A DNA stretch of 64,000 nt from DTYU01 sp040756575. Its GTDB lineage: Bacteria; Bacillota; Desulfotomaculia; Desulfotomaculales; Ammonificaceae. The notes under the pieces were generated by a model. The model worked only from the letters and a program-made list of their open reading frames with translations. It made no database searches and was not told the DNA's origin. Positions within the stretch are counted from its first letter, which is position 1. Each line of letters begins with the position of its first letter. The position numbers were made by a program, and so were the translations under genes. The DNA lies in assembly GCA_040756575.1 (NCBI GenBank), contig JBFLYP010000015.1, positions 1 through 64,000 on the forward strand, given 5' to 3'. This document shows, piece by piece, positions 51,775 to 60,217 of the stretch.

Positions 51775-54144
51775 ATGAGACAATTACGTTTGTTCTTGGT
51801 CACTTTTACAATTGTTGCGGGTCTACTTTTTACCGTGCCGTGTAGCGCCTTCGCGGCTACCACCAATTCGGCGCTCTGGTGCCCGAACGTGGCGCCGGAG
51901 AGTGAGACGCAGCTCGGTACCCTGCGGATGAATGAGGGTGCGGCAGGGAGTATCAAAGACGGCGACTGGGTGTCTATCAGCTTGCCTTTGTATATTGAGT
52001 TAAAGCAATTCCGCATCAGAACTACCGGTCTTATTGAGATTGGCGGCGTTACCGTTAGTGTTTACGGAGACGGTTTTACGGTCTCTTCGGTAGCGGACGA
52101 GGTCTACGCGTTTGGCCAGGAAGCGCCGTTGAAGGCTGGGGAGCTCAACATTTCCGTGCTCAGCAGAACCGCCTTTAACCTTACAGTGACAAAAGCGTGG
52201 GACCCGTCGACAACCAAGACGCTGACCGCGGTAGTCTTGTGGGATAAGGTATACGTAAAGCCGGTAACGCCCGAGGACCTCGAGTCCTCTGATATCAAGG
52301 CCACGCTCGACGCGCCTTCGACCGCCGGTTTTTCCTCCGGCTTGGTGACGGTGGGCAAACTCCTGACCGCCGGCGGGAGCACAATCACGGCGGGTTCGCC
52401 AGTCCCGATCAGTGATATTGGCGGGGCGGTCGCCGATATCACGCTGAAGGAGGACGTAGCCGGGGCGCTAAAAGAAAATAAGGACGTCTTCCCCGGCGGG
52501 GATACGGTGAAACTGGTTTTGAGCCCCGGCTTCACCTGGGACGCGGTAACCCTCATCCCGCAGGGCGGTTTCGGGAGCGGCAGCGTGGAGCACGCCGTCT
52601 ATACCGAGCGGAACGGGTGCAGCGCGCTTTTCTTAAAGATTAATACGGCGTCCTCTTCGCAACCGGGTCAGTTGGTGATTAAAGCTACGGTCGGGGCCAG
52701 CGAGCCCTTTACGACGGCCCGCGACGTGAAGGTCACCTACGGCGGTACCAACCCCGGGGTGGGCGGCGAGAAGATCGCCGAGGTGACGGTGGCGAAGTAC
52801 CTGGTATCCGGGCTTAGCGTGGCGGCGAAGAGCTCGCTCGATGTGGTAGCCGGGCGGCTGAACCAGCAGATAGGGAACTTCACCGTTGTCGAAGGGATGC
52901 CGGGGGACCTGGCCTCCGGGCGGCTCGTGAGCTTTACCCTGCCCGAGGGGGCGAGGTGGAACCGGCTGCCGACCGTGACGCGCGAAGCGGGGAACGGCCG
53001 GCTCCAATACCACAGGACGCGCGACGACGGGCGGACGATCATTTATGCGGTTTACCAGGTGAGCACCAGCCGGACGATCTTTTGCTTCAAAAACGCGACG
53101 ATAGACTTAGCGGTTTACGCGCCGGAGGAGCTTAAGGTGATGGTTAAAGGGCCTGGCCTCAGCGAAAGCGTGACTGTGGCCAACGTCCAGGCGCCGGTGG
53201 CGCTTTATGCCGGGGGCGGTACTGTACGGATCGGGTTGCAGGAGCAACCGGTCGGCACGGTCAGCATCCAGGAGAACCTGGCGGGGGCTTTGCGGGCGCG
53301 CGATGCTGCGGGAAGCCGGGCGGTTTTGAGACTCACTCTACCTTACGGAGTACGCTTTACCAGAAAGCCCGTCGTGGAGGTAACCGCGGGTGACCTGGAA
53401 CTCGATACTTCGGGAATTAAGCTCGCGGACGACGACCGGACGCTTACCATCCCGGTGAAGCTCTCGAGCGCCGTGCCGGTGGAGAAGCCGGTACCGGCCG
53501 AAGAGAGCGGTGATACCGGCGGTGGAAGTGCTTCCGCAACTAATGATAACGAGGAAACCACCACTGAAACGGTTTACGAACAGGTGGGAAGCACGATAAC
53601 CGTAAAGGATATACTCCTCACGGTGGACCGGATGATGCCGGTGGGCGACATCACCCTCGAGGTAGGCGGCAACGCCTTGAGCGAAACCGAAGCCAACTTT
53701 TCCTCGTCGCTTAACAAGCTGACTTGCGTGTTAGCGCAGTGTACCACGCCGGCACCGGTAGCGGTGCGGGCACGGGTGGTCTTCACTATTGGCAGCAACA
53801 AGTACCGGGTCGGTGACGAGGAGAAAGACATGGACGTGGCGCCCTACATCAAGAACGGGCGGACTTATGCGCCGGTTCGGTATCTTGCTTACGCGGCGGG
53901 GCTCACGGAGGACCAGATTATTTGGGACGCGGTGAACAGAACGGTAACGCTTTTCGCCGGTAAAAGGGTGGTCCAGTTCAAGATCGGCCAGAAGTCCTAC
54001 GTGTTGAACGGCGTGCCTATTTCGGTTGATGCGGCGCCGGAGATCGTGAGCGGCCGGACGATGCTGCCTTACCGGTTTGTGGCCCAGGCCCTGAGTTTGA
54101 ACGTTGCGTGGGACGGGGAGAAAAAACAGGTGATTATCCAGTAA
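51775..54144 (+). CDS. Large secreted surface protein with C-terminal copper-amine-oxidase-N domain
   Basis: A 789-residue exported protein. A signal peptide (MRQLRLFLVTFTIVAGLLFT) precedes about 560 residues of beta-rich sequence with repeated motifs (SIKDGDWVSISLP, ALRARDAAGSRAVLRLTLP). A polar linker rich in Ser, Thr and Glu follows, then a C-terminal domain of the same kind as in the binding proteins (YAPVRYLAYAAGL; LPYRFVAQALSLNVAWDG). It resembles S-layer-like proteins of anaerobic Firmicutes. Function is not known; the domain shared with three binding proteins suggests a common cell-wall partner. ATG follows GGAGGG. Confidence 0.75.
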   Translation: MRQLRLFLVTFTIVAGLLFTVPCSAFAATTNSALWCPNVAPESETQLGTLRMNEGAAGSIKDGDWVSISLPLYIELKQFRIRTTGLIEIGGVTVSVYGDGFTVSSVADEVYAFGQEAPLKAGELNISVLSRTAFNLTVTKAWDPSTTKTLTAVVLWDKVYVKPVTPEDLESSDIKATLDAPSTAGFSSGLVTVGKLLTAGGSTITAGSPVPISDIGGAVADITLKEDVAGALKENKDVFPGGDTVKLVLSPGFTWDAVTLIPQGGFGSGSVEHAVYTERNGCSALFLKINTASSSQPGQLVIKATVGASEPFTTARDVKVTYGGTNPGVGGEKIAEVTVAKYLVSGLSVAAKSSLDVVAGRLNQQIGNFTVVEGMPGDLASGRLVSFTLPEGARWNRLPTVTREAGNGRLQYHRTRDDGRTIIYAVYQVSTSRTIFCFKNATIDLAVYAPEELKVMVKGPGLSESVTVANVQAPVALYAGGGTVRIGLQEQPVGTVSIQENLAGALRARDAAGSRAVLRLTLPYGVRFTRKPVVEVTAGDLELDTSGIKLADDDRTLTIPVKLSSAVPVEKPVPAEESGDTGGGSASATNDNEETTTETVYEQVGSTITVKDILLTVDRMMPVGDITLEVGGNALSETEANFSSSLNKLTCVLAQCTTPAPVAVRARVVFTIGSNKYRVGDEEKDMDVAPYIKNGRTYAPVRYLAYAAGLTEDQIIWDAVNRTVTLFAGKRVVQFKIGQKSYVLNGVPISVDAAPEIVSGRTMLPYRFVAQALSLNVAWDGEKKQVIIQ

Positions 54145-54186
54145 GAAGTTCAGGGTTTAGGCCCAAACTGATGGGTCTTGGGAGTC

Positions 54187-54339
54187 CGTTCAACGTTCAA
54201 AGTTCAACGTTCAAAGTTCAAAGTTCAACAGGTAGACTGGATGAGCAGGGCGTTTCCGGTGCGAAACATGGTACGGAGATTGCCGCTTTGAACGCTGAAC
54301 GTCGCACGTCGCACGTAGAACGTCGAACGCCGAACGTTT
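54187..54339. repeat. Short tandem and inverted intergenic repeats (GTTCAACGTTCAAAG type)
   Basis: GTTCAACGTTCAAAGTTCAA runs near 54187-54230, and GAACGCTGAACGTCGCACG with GTAGAACGTCGAACGCCGAAC near 54289-54339, separated by about 60 bases. The two clusters are roughly reverse complements. They fill the gap before the ABC ATPase gene. Confidence 0.75.
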
Positions 54340-54350
54340 AAGGAGGGGGA

Positions 54351-55184
54351 ATGATGCGGCTCCAGGTAAAAGATGTCTCCTTTGCCTACGGCAGCGTCCC
54401 GGTTTTAGAGGGTATCACCTTCAAGGTACGGACCGGGGAAACGCTTGGGATCGTGGGCCCGAACGGCTCCGGGAAGTCAACGCTGCTCAGGTGCCTGGCG
54501 CAGGTACTGAAACCCCATGTAGGCACGATCCTCCTGGACGGGAAGAACCTTGCCGCCCTGCGCGGACGGGAGATCGGCCGTTGTTTGGGGTATGTGCCGC
54601 CGCCTGGCGCGGGCCAGGCTTTTCCCTGCACCGTCCTAGAAACGGTGCTGCACGGGCGGCGACCATACCTTACCTGGGGCGTTAGCCGGCATGACCTGGC
54701 GGTGGTAACGAAGGCGCTTAACCACCTGGGGCTGACTGATTTAGCCGAGCGGCAGCTTAATGAGCTTTCGAGCGGCCAGCGGCAAAAGGTGCTGATCGCC
54801 CGCGCGCTGGCGCAGGAGCCCGAGGTTTTCCTCCTTGACGAACCGACGGCCACGCTCGATATTCGCTACCAACTCGAGGTTATGGCGCGGGTGCAGGAGG
54901 TTGCGGCGCGGGACAGCCGGGTGGTGGTAGCAGTGCTGCACGACCTGAACTTGGCCAGCCGTTTTACCGACCGGCTGCTGCTCCTCCACGAAGGTCGTAT
55001 CTTTGCGGCCGGCGCACCGAAGGCGGTGCTCACGCCGGAGAATATCCGTGCGGTTTACGGTGTCGAGGCAGTGGTTCTTGAGACCGAGTGGGGCGTCCAG
55101 GTGACGCCTGTGGCGCCGGTAGGTGCAGTGGAGAAAAAGGAAGAACGAAGGGTTTGTGCAGTAGCCGGTGGATGTGTTCAGTAG
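54351..55184 (+). CDS. ABC importer ATPase (FepC/BtuD-like)
   Basis: A 277-residue ATPase with Walker A GPNGSGKST, signature LSSGQRQK and Walker B VFLLDEPTATLD. The family normally pairs with FecCD/BtuC permeases, so its partner is probably the gene at 48897 even though a binding protein and a surface protein lie between. ATG 54351 or 54354 follows AGGAGGGGG. The extreme C terminus carries Cys residues (VCAVAGGCVQ) of unknown role. Confidence 0.88.
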   Translation: MMRLQVKDVSFAYGSVPVLEGITFKVRTGETLGIVGPNGSGKSTLLRCLAQVLKPHVGTILLDGKNLAALRGREIGRCLGYVPPPGAGQAFPCTVLETVLHGRRPYLTWGVSRHDLAVVTKALNHLGLTDLAERQLNELSSGQRQKVLIARALAQEPEVFLLDEPTATLDIRYQLEVMARVQEVAARDSRVVVAVLHDLNLASRFTDRLLLLHEGRIFAAGAPKAVLTPENIRAVYGVEAVVLETEWGVQVTPVAPVGAVEKKEERRVCAVAGGCVQ

Positions 55185-55230
55185 TATTTACCATTTTTCA
55201 ACCTGAGCCCTTTTGGAGGTGTTTTTTGCG

Positions 55231-56154
55231 GTGAACCCCGAGGGTGCTGCGGTTTCCGCTGTTATCAAAAGGGGGCCTGTCGTTTGGGAGGAGGTTGAAC
55301 CGGAGAAGGCGGCCCTGGCGGTACGCGGTGTGGTCAAGCGTTACGGGCCGGTAACGGCGGTAGGCGGAGTAAGCTTTGCCGTCCGGCGGGGAGAGAGCTT
55401 CGGGCTCTTAGGCCCGAACGGGGCCGGCAAGACCACGCTCATCCGGATGCTTACCACGCTCGCGCGGCCGACGGCGGGGGAGCTTTTCGTCGGCGGGGAG
55501 AACGTGGCGAAAAACCCGGTGGCGGTGAAACGCCTCATTGGCGTTGTTCCCCAGGTCAACAACCTCGAGCGGGAGCTGACGGGCCGGGAGAACTTAGTGC
55601 TGCACGCGCTTTTGCACCGTTTGCCAAAGGAGTACCGGGAACGGCGGATCCGGGAGCTCTTAGAGTACGTGGGCTTAAGCCACCGGGCGGACGACCGCGT
55701 CCAGAACTATTCCGGCGGGATGGCCCGACGGCTGCTGATCGCCCGGGCGCTGCTGCACCAACCGCCCATTCTTTTCTTGGATGAGCCGACCGTGGGCTTG
55801 GACCCGCAGACACGGCGGAAGATCTGGGACCTGATTCAACTGATGAACCGGGACGGGGTTACGGTCCTGCTCACCACGCACTACATCGAGGAAGCGGAAA
55901 GCCTCTGTAACCGCGTCGGGATCATCGATCGGGGGGAGTTGATCGCCCTCGGAACGCCGCAGGAGCTCAAGGCCCGGCTCGGCGCCTTTTGTGTAGAATT
56001 CTTGGCCGGGGAGGGGACGCGCCGCGCCTTCTTCAACACCCGGCAGGAGGCCAAAGCCCATGCGAGTACACTGACCGGGGACGTGACCGTCCGGCGCACA
56101 AACCTCGAGGACGTTTTTGTGGAATTCACCGGACGGGAGATCCGGGGCGGGTAG
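55231..56154 (+). CDS. ABC-2 type exporter ATPase
   Basis: A 307-residue ATPase of the DrrA/NodI type: Walker A GPNGAGKTT, signature YSGGMARRL, Walker B LFLDEPTVGLD, and the C-terminal extension EDVFVEFTGREI. The start is GTG 55231 with TGGAGGTG upstream. An N-terminal ~35-residue stretch precedes the ABC domain. It should drive the two ABC-2 permeases at 56339 and 57127. The similar ATPase at 61371 serves a second set. Confidence 0.87.
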   Translation: MNPEGAAVSAVIKRGPVVWEEVEPEKAALAVRGVVKRYGPVTAVGGVSFAVRRGESFGLLGPNGAGKTTLIRMLTTLARPTAGELFVGGENVAKNPVAVKRLIGVVPQVNNLERELTGRENLVLHALLHRLPKEYRERRIRELLEYVGLSHRADDRVQNYSGGMARRLLIARALLHQPPILFLDEPTVGLDPQTRRKIWDLIQLMNRDGVTVLLTTHYIEEAESLCNRVGIIDRGELIALGTPQELKARLGAFCVEFLAGEGTRRAFFNTRQEAKAHASTLTGDVTVRRTNLEDVFVEFTGREIRGG

Positions 56155-56185
56155 AGTGCTTAAACGGTTGTAAAAGGCAAGGATG

Positions 56186-56318
56186 AACCGCCAAGACGCC
56201 AAGGATACATTAAGGAAAGGATCCGGTAGAAGCAGATTATGAGGTATTACGAAGGACGTTTTAAGACGGGTAAAACACCTTGGTAATTAAATATTGCGGT
56301 CTTGATGCCTTGGCGGTG
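56186..56318. repeat. MITE-like inverted-repeat element, copy 2
   Basis: AACCGCCAAGACGCCAAGG at the left end and CTTGATGCCTTGGCGGTG at the right end are inverted over 133 bases, with no coding potential between. Ends and size match the element at 50037. Confidence 0.65.
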
Positions 56319-56338
56319 AAAAGGATGAAGACGGAGGA

Positions 56339-57127
56339 ATGAAGGAGATGGCGGAAGCAGCCACTGAAAAAGGACTCTGGGGCGGGAAGATCTATCCCGC
56401 GTGGCTGCCGCTCGTACTGGCGATGGGACTGGTCTGGCGGCGGCGCTGGTGGCGGTTTCTGATCGGGGGTCTCAACCGGCCGCTGATTTTCCTGCTGCTT
56501 TTTGCCTGGAACTTCAAAGATACAGCGGCAGGGATCAAGTACCTCCATTTTCTCGTTCCGGGGCTGGTGGTGATGACGGCGGTCACGGCGGGTTACGGCG
56601 ACCTGGTGAACTGGTTCACCCTGCGGCGCACCTTTTACCGGGTGCTGGATGAGTACCTGTTAGCGCCTCTTTCCACCAACTCCCTGTTAGCGGGGCACGT
56701 CCTGGGAGGCGGCGGCAAGGGGTTGGTAGTCGCCTCCGTGATTTATCTTCTGGCCTGGGCGATAACCGGCGGCTTCCAACTCTCCTTTCTCTTTTTGCTG
56801 CAATTAGCGGTGGTTGCCCTGACCTTTGCGTCGATAGCCGTGGCGGTGGCGATGATCGCCGGCGGGGATAAGGATGTGCTGATGTTCACTAACCTGATCG
56901 TTTTTCCGATGACCTTTTTCTGCGGCACTTTCTTCCCGGTGGAAAGACTGCCGGGGATGCTGGCCGGGCTCAGTTGGTTTCTGCCCCTTACCGCGGGAAC
57001 CTATAATTTGCGTTCCCTGGCGCTCGGGGGCGCTAACCACTGGGGCTGGTTCGGGCAGAGCCTGGCCTGGTTAGGCGGTTTTTACGTTTTGGCTTACCTG
57101 CTTTTAAACTGGAGGCGGCAGGACTGA
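56339..57127 (+). CDS. ABC-2 type membrane permease (first of pair)
   Basis: A 262-residue permease with about six helices, including FLVPGLVVMTAVTAGYGD and the family end block FPMTFFCGTFFPVERLPG. It forms a pair with the next gene, whose ATG overlaps its stop (TGATG). Start ATG 56339 is near GGAGG; ATG 56348 is an alternative. Function is export of an unidentified substrate, powered by the ATPase at 55231. Confidence 0.83.
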   Translation: MKEMAEAATEKGLWGGKIYPAWLPLVLAMGLVWRRRWWRFLIGGLNRPLIFLLLFAWNFKDTAAGIKYLHFLVPGLVVMTAVTAGYGDLVNWFTLRRTFYRVLDEYLLAPLSTNSLLAGHVLGGGGKGLVVASVIYLLAWAITGGFQLSFLFLLQLAVVALTFASIAVAVAMIAGGDKDVLMFTNLIVFPMTFFCGTFFPVERLPGMLAGLSWFLPLTAGTYNLRSLALGGANHWGWFGQSLAWLGGFYVLAYLLLNWRRQD

Positions 57128-57885
57128 TGCGGGGGTTGCTCTTCAGTTGGTACCCGATCGTCTGGGAGGAGATGGTCTACTGGCGGCGCCGCTTCTGGCT
57201 CTACTTAGCCGTCTATATGCTTTCGCCGCTCATCTTTCTCCTCACTTTCGGTTACGGGGTGGGGCAGCGGGTAAAGATGCTCATTCCCGGCGGGATGAGT
57301 TACCTTGATTTTCTGGTCCCCGGGGTGGTGGCGCTGGCGGTTTTTAATAACGGGATCACTTCGGTGACGGTGCGGATGTTTTATAACCGCCTGCATTTTA
57401 AAAGCTTTGAGGCTTACCGCCTTGCGCCCGTCGGCAATTTTGCGGTCTGGTTCGGCTACGCTGTTTCCGGTACCTTCCGGGGGCTTCTGTCCGGCGGCAT
57501 CGTATTGGGCCTGGTGCTCGTCCTCGTTCCCGGTTTCGATTTTGCGCCCGCCGGGCTTTTAGGATTGGCGGCCGTTGCCTTTTCCTGCGGCGCCTTTGGG
57601 GTCTTGTTAGGCCTCTGCCTGCGCTCCTTTGACGACCAGACGGTGGTGAGCGAATTCGTTATCGTGCCGATGACCTTTCTTTGCGGGACGCTCATCCCGC
57701 TCGAGCGGCTGCCGGAAGTGTTGCAGGCGGTGGTCCGGTTTCTGCCGTTAACCCCGGCGACGGAGGTGCTCCGGGCGGCATTTACCGGCGGGCCAGTGCC
57801 TTTACCGGCGGTGGGGTTGCTTGGCGGCTGGACGGCGCTATTTTTCGCGCTGGGGCTTTGGCGGCTTAATTGCCGCGAGGAGTAA
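57127..57885 (+). CDS. ABC-2 type membrane permease (second of pair)
   Basis: A 252-residue permease homologous to the preceding one: YLDFLVPGVVALAVFNNG and VPMTFLCGTLIPLERLPEV are the family blocks. Translation is coupled through a one-base overlap. The two permeases with the ATPase would form a heteromeric exporter. Confidence 0.84.
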   Translation: MRGLLFSWYPIVWEEMVYWRRRFWLYLAVYMLSPLIFLLTFGYGVGQRVKMLIPGGMSYLDFLVPGVVALAVFNNGITSVTVRMFYNRLHFKSFEAYRLAPVGNFAVWFGYAVSGTFRGLLSGGIVLGLVLVLVPGFDFAPAGLLGLAAVAFSCGAFGVLLGLCLRSFDDQTVVSEFVIVPMTFLCGTLIPLERLPEVLQAVVRFLPLTPATEVLRAAFTGGPVPLPAVGLLGGWTALFFALGLWRLNCREE

Positions 57886-58050
57886 CGTTCAACGTTAGGC
57901 TTAGGTTGACGGACCTTTGGGGTCCGTTCGACGTTCTACGTTCTACGTTCGGGGTTCTACGTTGAACGGACCATAAATTACTGCTATAAGCTTGCACGTT
58001 GAACGTCGCACGGACCCCAAAAAGTTCTTCCGTCTAAGATTCAACGTTCA
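57886..58050. repeat. Intergenic repeat cluster (ACGTTCTACGTTC type)
   Basis: The gap between the ABC-2 permease and the ChlD-like gene is filled with AACGTTCAACGTT, GACGTTCTACGTTCTACGTT and GTTGAACGTCGCACGGACC-type units plus the palindrome GGACCTTTGGGGTCC. It is the densest example of the family in the window. Confidence 0.8.
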
Positions 58051-58066
58051 CTTGCGGAGGTAGACA

Positions 58067-60091
58067 ATGTCTGAATACAAGCGATGCGTTTTTCCCTTTA
58101 CGGCCATTATCGGCCAGGAAAGGATGAAGCTTGCGCTCCTTTTAAACGCTGTTAACCCGCGTTTGGGCGGCGTGCTGGTACGCGGCGAGAAAGGAACGGC
58201 AAAATCCACAGCGGTCCGGGCTTTGGCGGCGCTTCTGCCGGAGATCGAAGTGGTCGCCGGGTGCCCGTGCAACTGCGACCCCCGCGACATCTCAAGCCTC
58301 TGCCCCTTCTGCCGGGAGCGCCTGGCGGCCGGCCGGGAACTCATTTCTGCCACCATCCGGGTGCCTGTGGTGGACCTCCCTGTTTCGGCCACCGAGGACC
58401 GCGTGGTGGGCAGCCTCGATTTCGAGTACGCCATCCGGTACGGGCGGCGGCGCTTTGAACCGGGTATCTTAGCGCGGGCGAACCGCGGCATTGTTTACGT
58501 CGACGAGGTAAACCTGCTCGATGACCATCTCGTTGACGTGCTGTTAGATGCGGCGGCTTCCGGGGTAAACGTGGTGGAGCGGGAAGGGGTGGCCTTTGTT
58601 CACCCGGCGGAATTCATCCTCGTTGGGACGATGAATCCGGAGGAGGGGGAACTCCGGCCGCAACTCTTGGACCGCTTCGGTTTGTGCGTGCCGGTGGAAG
58701 GAATGAACGATCCCGCGGCGCGCGTGGCGGTCGTCCGGCGCCGAGAGGCTTTCGACAGCGATCCGATGGGTTTCCTGGCAGCTTTTGCGGCGCGGGAGAA
58801 AGAGCTGCGGGAGATGATTGTCCTGGCGCGGGCGCTGCTGCCCGAGGTAGCGGTATCCGCGGAGGTGGTCCGGCTGGCCGCCGACTTAGCGGCGGAGGCG
58901 CTTTGCGCCGGGCACCGGGCGGAGATAGTGCTTGTGCAGGCGGCGCGGGCGCTCGCGGCCTGGGAGGGACGGGGCGAGGCGACGGTCCAGGATGTTGAAA
59001 AGGTGGCGGAGCTGGTGCTTTGCCACCGGCGCCGCGAGGCACCGCCGCCTCCGCCGGAGCAGCCGGAGGAACCAGAGGCAGAGGAGCCGCCCGAGCCGCC
59101 GGAGGGGCAGGAGCAGGAGGAGCCGGACAAACCGGAGCAAGAAAAAGAGGAGCCGCTGCTGCAGCCTGAGGGGCAGGATGATCGGGAGGGACAAGAGGAC
59201 CGGGAAGGAAAGGATGCGCCCGCAACACCTCCACCAGCGGCCGCGGCCGAGACAGTCTTCGCCATTGGGGAACCGTTTCCGGTGAGAAGGCTCGATCACG
59301 GCCGCGACCGCATCTTGCGCAAGGGCTCCGGCCGGCGCTCCCGCACCAGGACGCCGACCAAGGCGGGCCGCTACGTCCGGGCCGCGGTGCGCCGGGAGCG
59401 TGATGACCTCGCCTTTGACGCCACCCTGCGGGCGGCGGCTCCCTACCAGGGACGGCGGGAGAAGAATGGCGTCGCCATCGCCATCGAGGCCGGGGACATC
59501 AGGGAGAAGGTACGGGAAAGGCGGATCGGGAATTTTCTGCTCTTTGTCGTGGATGCGAGCGGTTCGATGGGCGCACAGCAGCGAATGGTGGCGGCAAAAG
59601 GTGCGGTATTATCCCTTCTGCTCGACGCCTACCAGAAGCGGGACCGGGTAGGGATGATCGCCTTCAAGGGAAACGAGGCGGCGGTCCTGCTGCCGCCCAC
59701 CAACAGTGTGGAGTTAGCGCACCGGCGCTTGGCCGAACTGCCGACGGGCGGGCGGACGCCGCTGGCTGCGGGGCTTTATAAGGCTTACGAGATCGCCCGG
59801 GCCCACCTTTTTAAAAACCCGAACCTCTCCCCGCTGCTCATCGTCATCTCCGACGGGCGCGGAAACGTCAGCCTGGCCGGTGGGAAACCCCTTGATGAGG
59901 CTCAGCGCGTGGCCGCGCTTATCCGGGAAGAGGAACGGATAAGGCCGCTGGTGGTGGACGTGGAGAGGGAGGGGTTTATGAGTTTCGGCCTGGCGCGGCG
60001 GCTGGCGGAGGCTTTAGGTGCGGTGTATTACAAGATCGAAGACCTGAAGGCAGACCTATTGGTGGAAGCGGTACGGGCGTTAACGGATTAA
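58067..60091 (+). CDS. ChlD-like chelatase subunit (AAA+ plus VWA)
   Basis: A 674-residue protein. The N-terminal AAA+ domain has Walker A GEKGTAKST and DEVNLLDDHLVDVLLDAA. A Pro/Glu/Gln-rich acidic linker spans about 325-385. The C-terminal VWA domain has a MIDAS motif, DASGS near residue 495, and SDGRGN further on. This architecture is that of ChlD/BchD (or CobT) of ATP-driven metal chelatases, which dock on BchH/CobN. The retained Walker A is notable because classic ChlD often lacks an active site. A Cys cluster, CPCNCDPRDISSLCPFC, lies in the AAA+ domain. GGAGG precedes ATG 58067. Confidence 0.86.
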   Translation: MSEYKRCVFPFTAIIGQERMKLALLLNAVNPRLGGVLVRGEKGTAKSTAVRALAALLPEIEVVAGCPCNCDPRDISSLCPFCRERLAAGRELISATIRVPVVDLPVSATEDRVVGSLDFEYAIRYGRRRFEPGILARANRGIVYVDEVNLLDDHLVDVLLDAAASGVNVVEREGVAFVHPAEFILVGTMNPEEGELRPQLLDRFGLCVPVEGMNDPAARVAVVRRREAFDSDPMGFLAAFAAREKELREMIVLARALLPEVAVSAEVVRLAADLAAEALCAGHRAEIVLVQAARALAAWEGRGEATVQDVEKVAELVLCHRRREAPPPPPEQPEEPEAEEPPEPPEGQEQEEPDKPEQEKEEPLLQPEGQDDREGQEDREGKDAPATPPPAAAAETVFAIGEPFPVRRLDHGRDRILRKGSGRRSRTRTPTKAGRYVRAAVRRERDDLAFDATLRAAAPYQGRREKNGVAIAIEAGDIREKVRERRIGNFLLFVVDASGSMGAQQRMVAAKGAVLSLLLDAYQKRDRVGMIAFKGNEAAVLLPPTNSVELAHRRLAELPTGGRTPLAAGLYKAYEIARAHLFKNPNLSPLLIVISDGRGNVSLAGGKPLDEAQRVAALIREEERIRPLVVDVEREGFMSFGLARRLAEALGAVYYKIEDLKADLLVEAVRALTD

Positions 60092-60160
60092 GTTCACGGT
60101 TCACGGTTCGCAGCTTAAGCTCGGGCTGATGGACGTTCTACGTTCCACGTTCAAGTGTGT
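60092..60160. repeat. Intergenic repeats between the chelatase genes
   Basis: GTTCACGGTTCACGGTTCGC and GACGTTCTACGTTCCACGTTC units occur between chlD-like and chlI-like genes, belonging to the same short-repeat family as those near 57886. Confidence 0.7.
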
Positions 60161-60217
60161 AGGTTGTAGGGCGGGACTTGTGCCGCTGGTAATAAAAGGA
60201 TACTAAGGAGGCAATTT

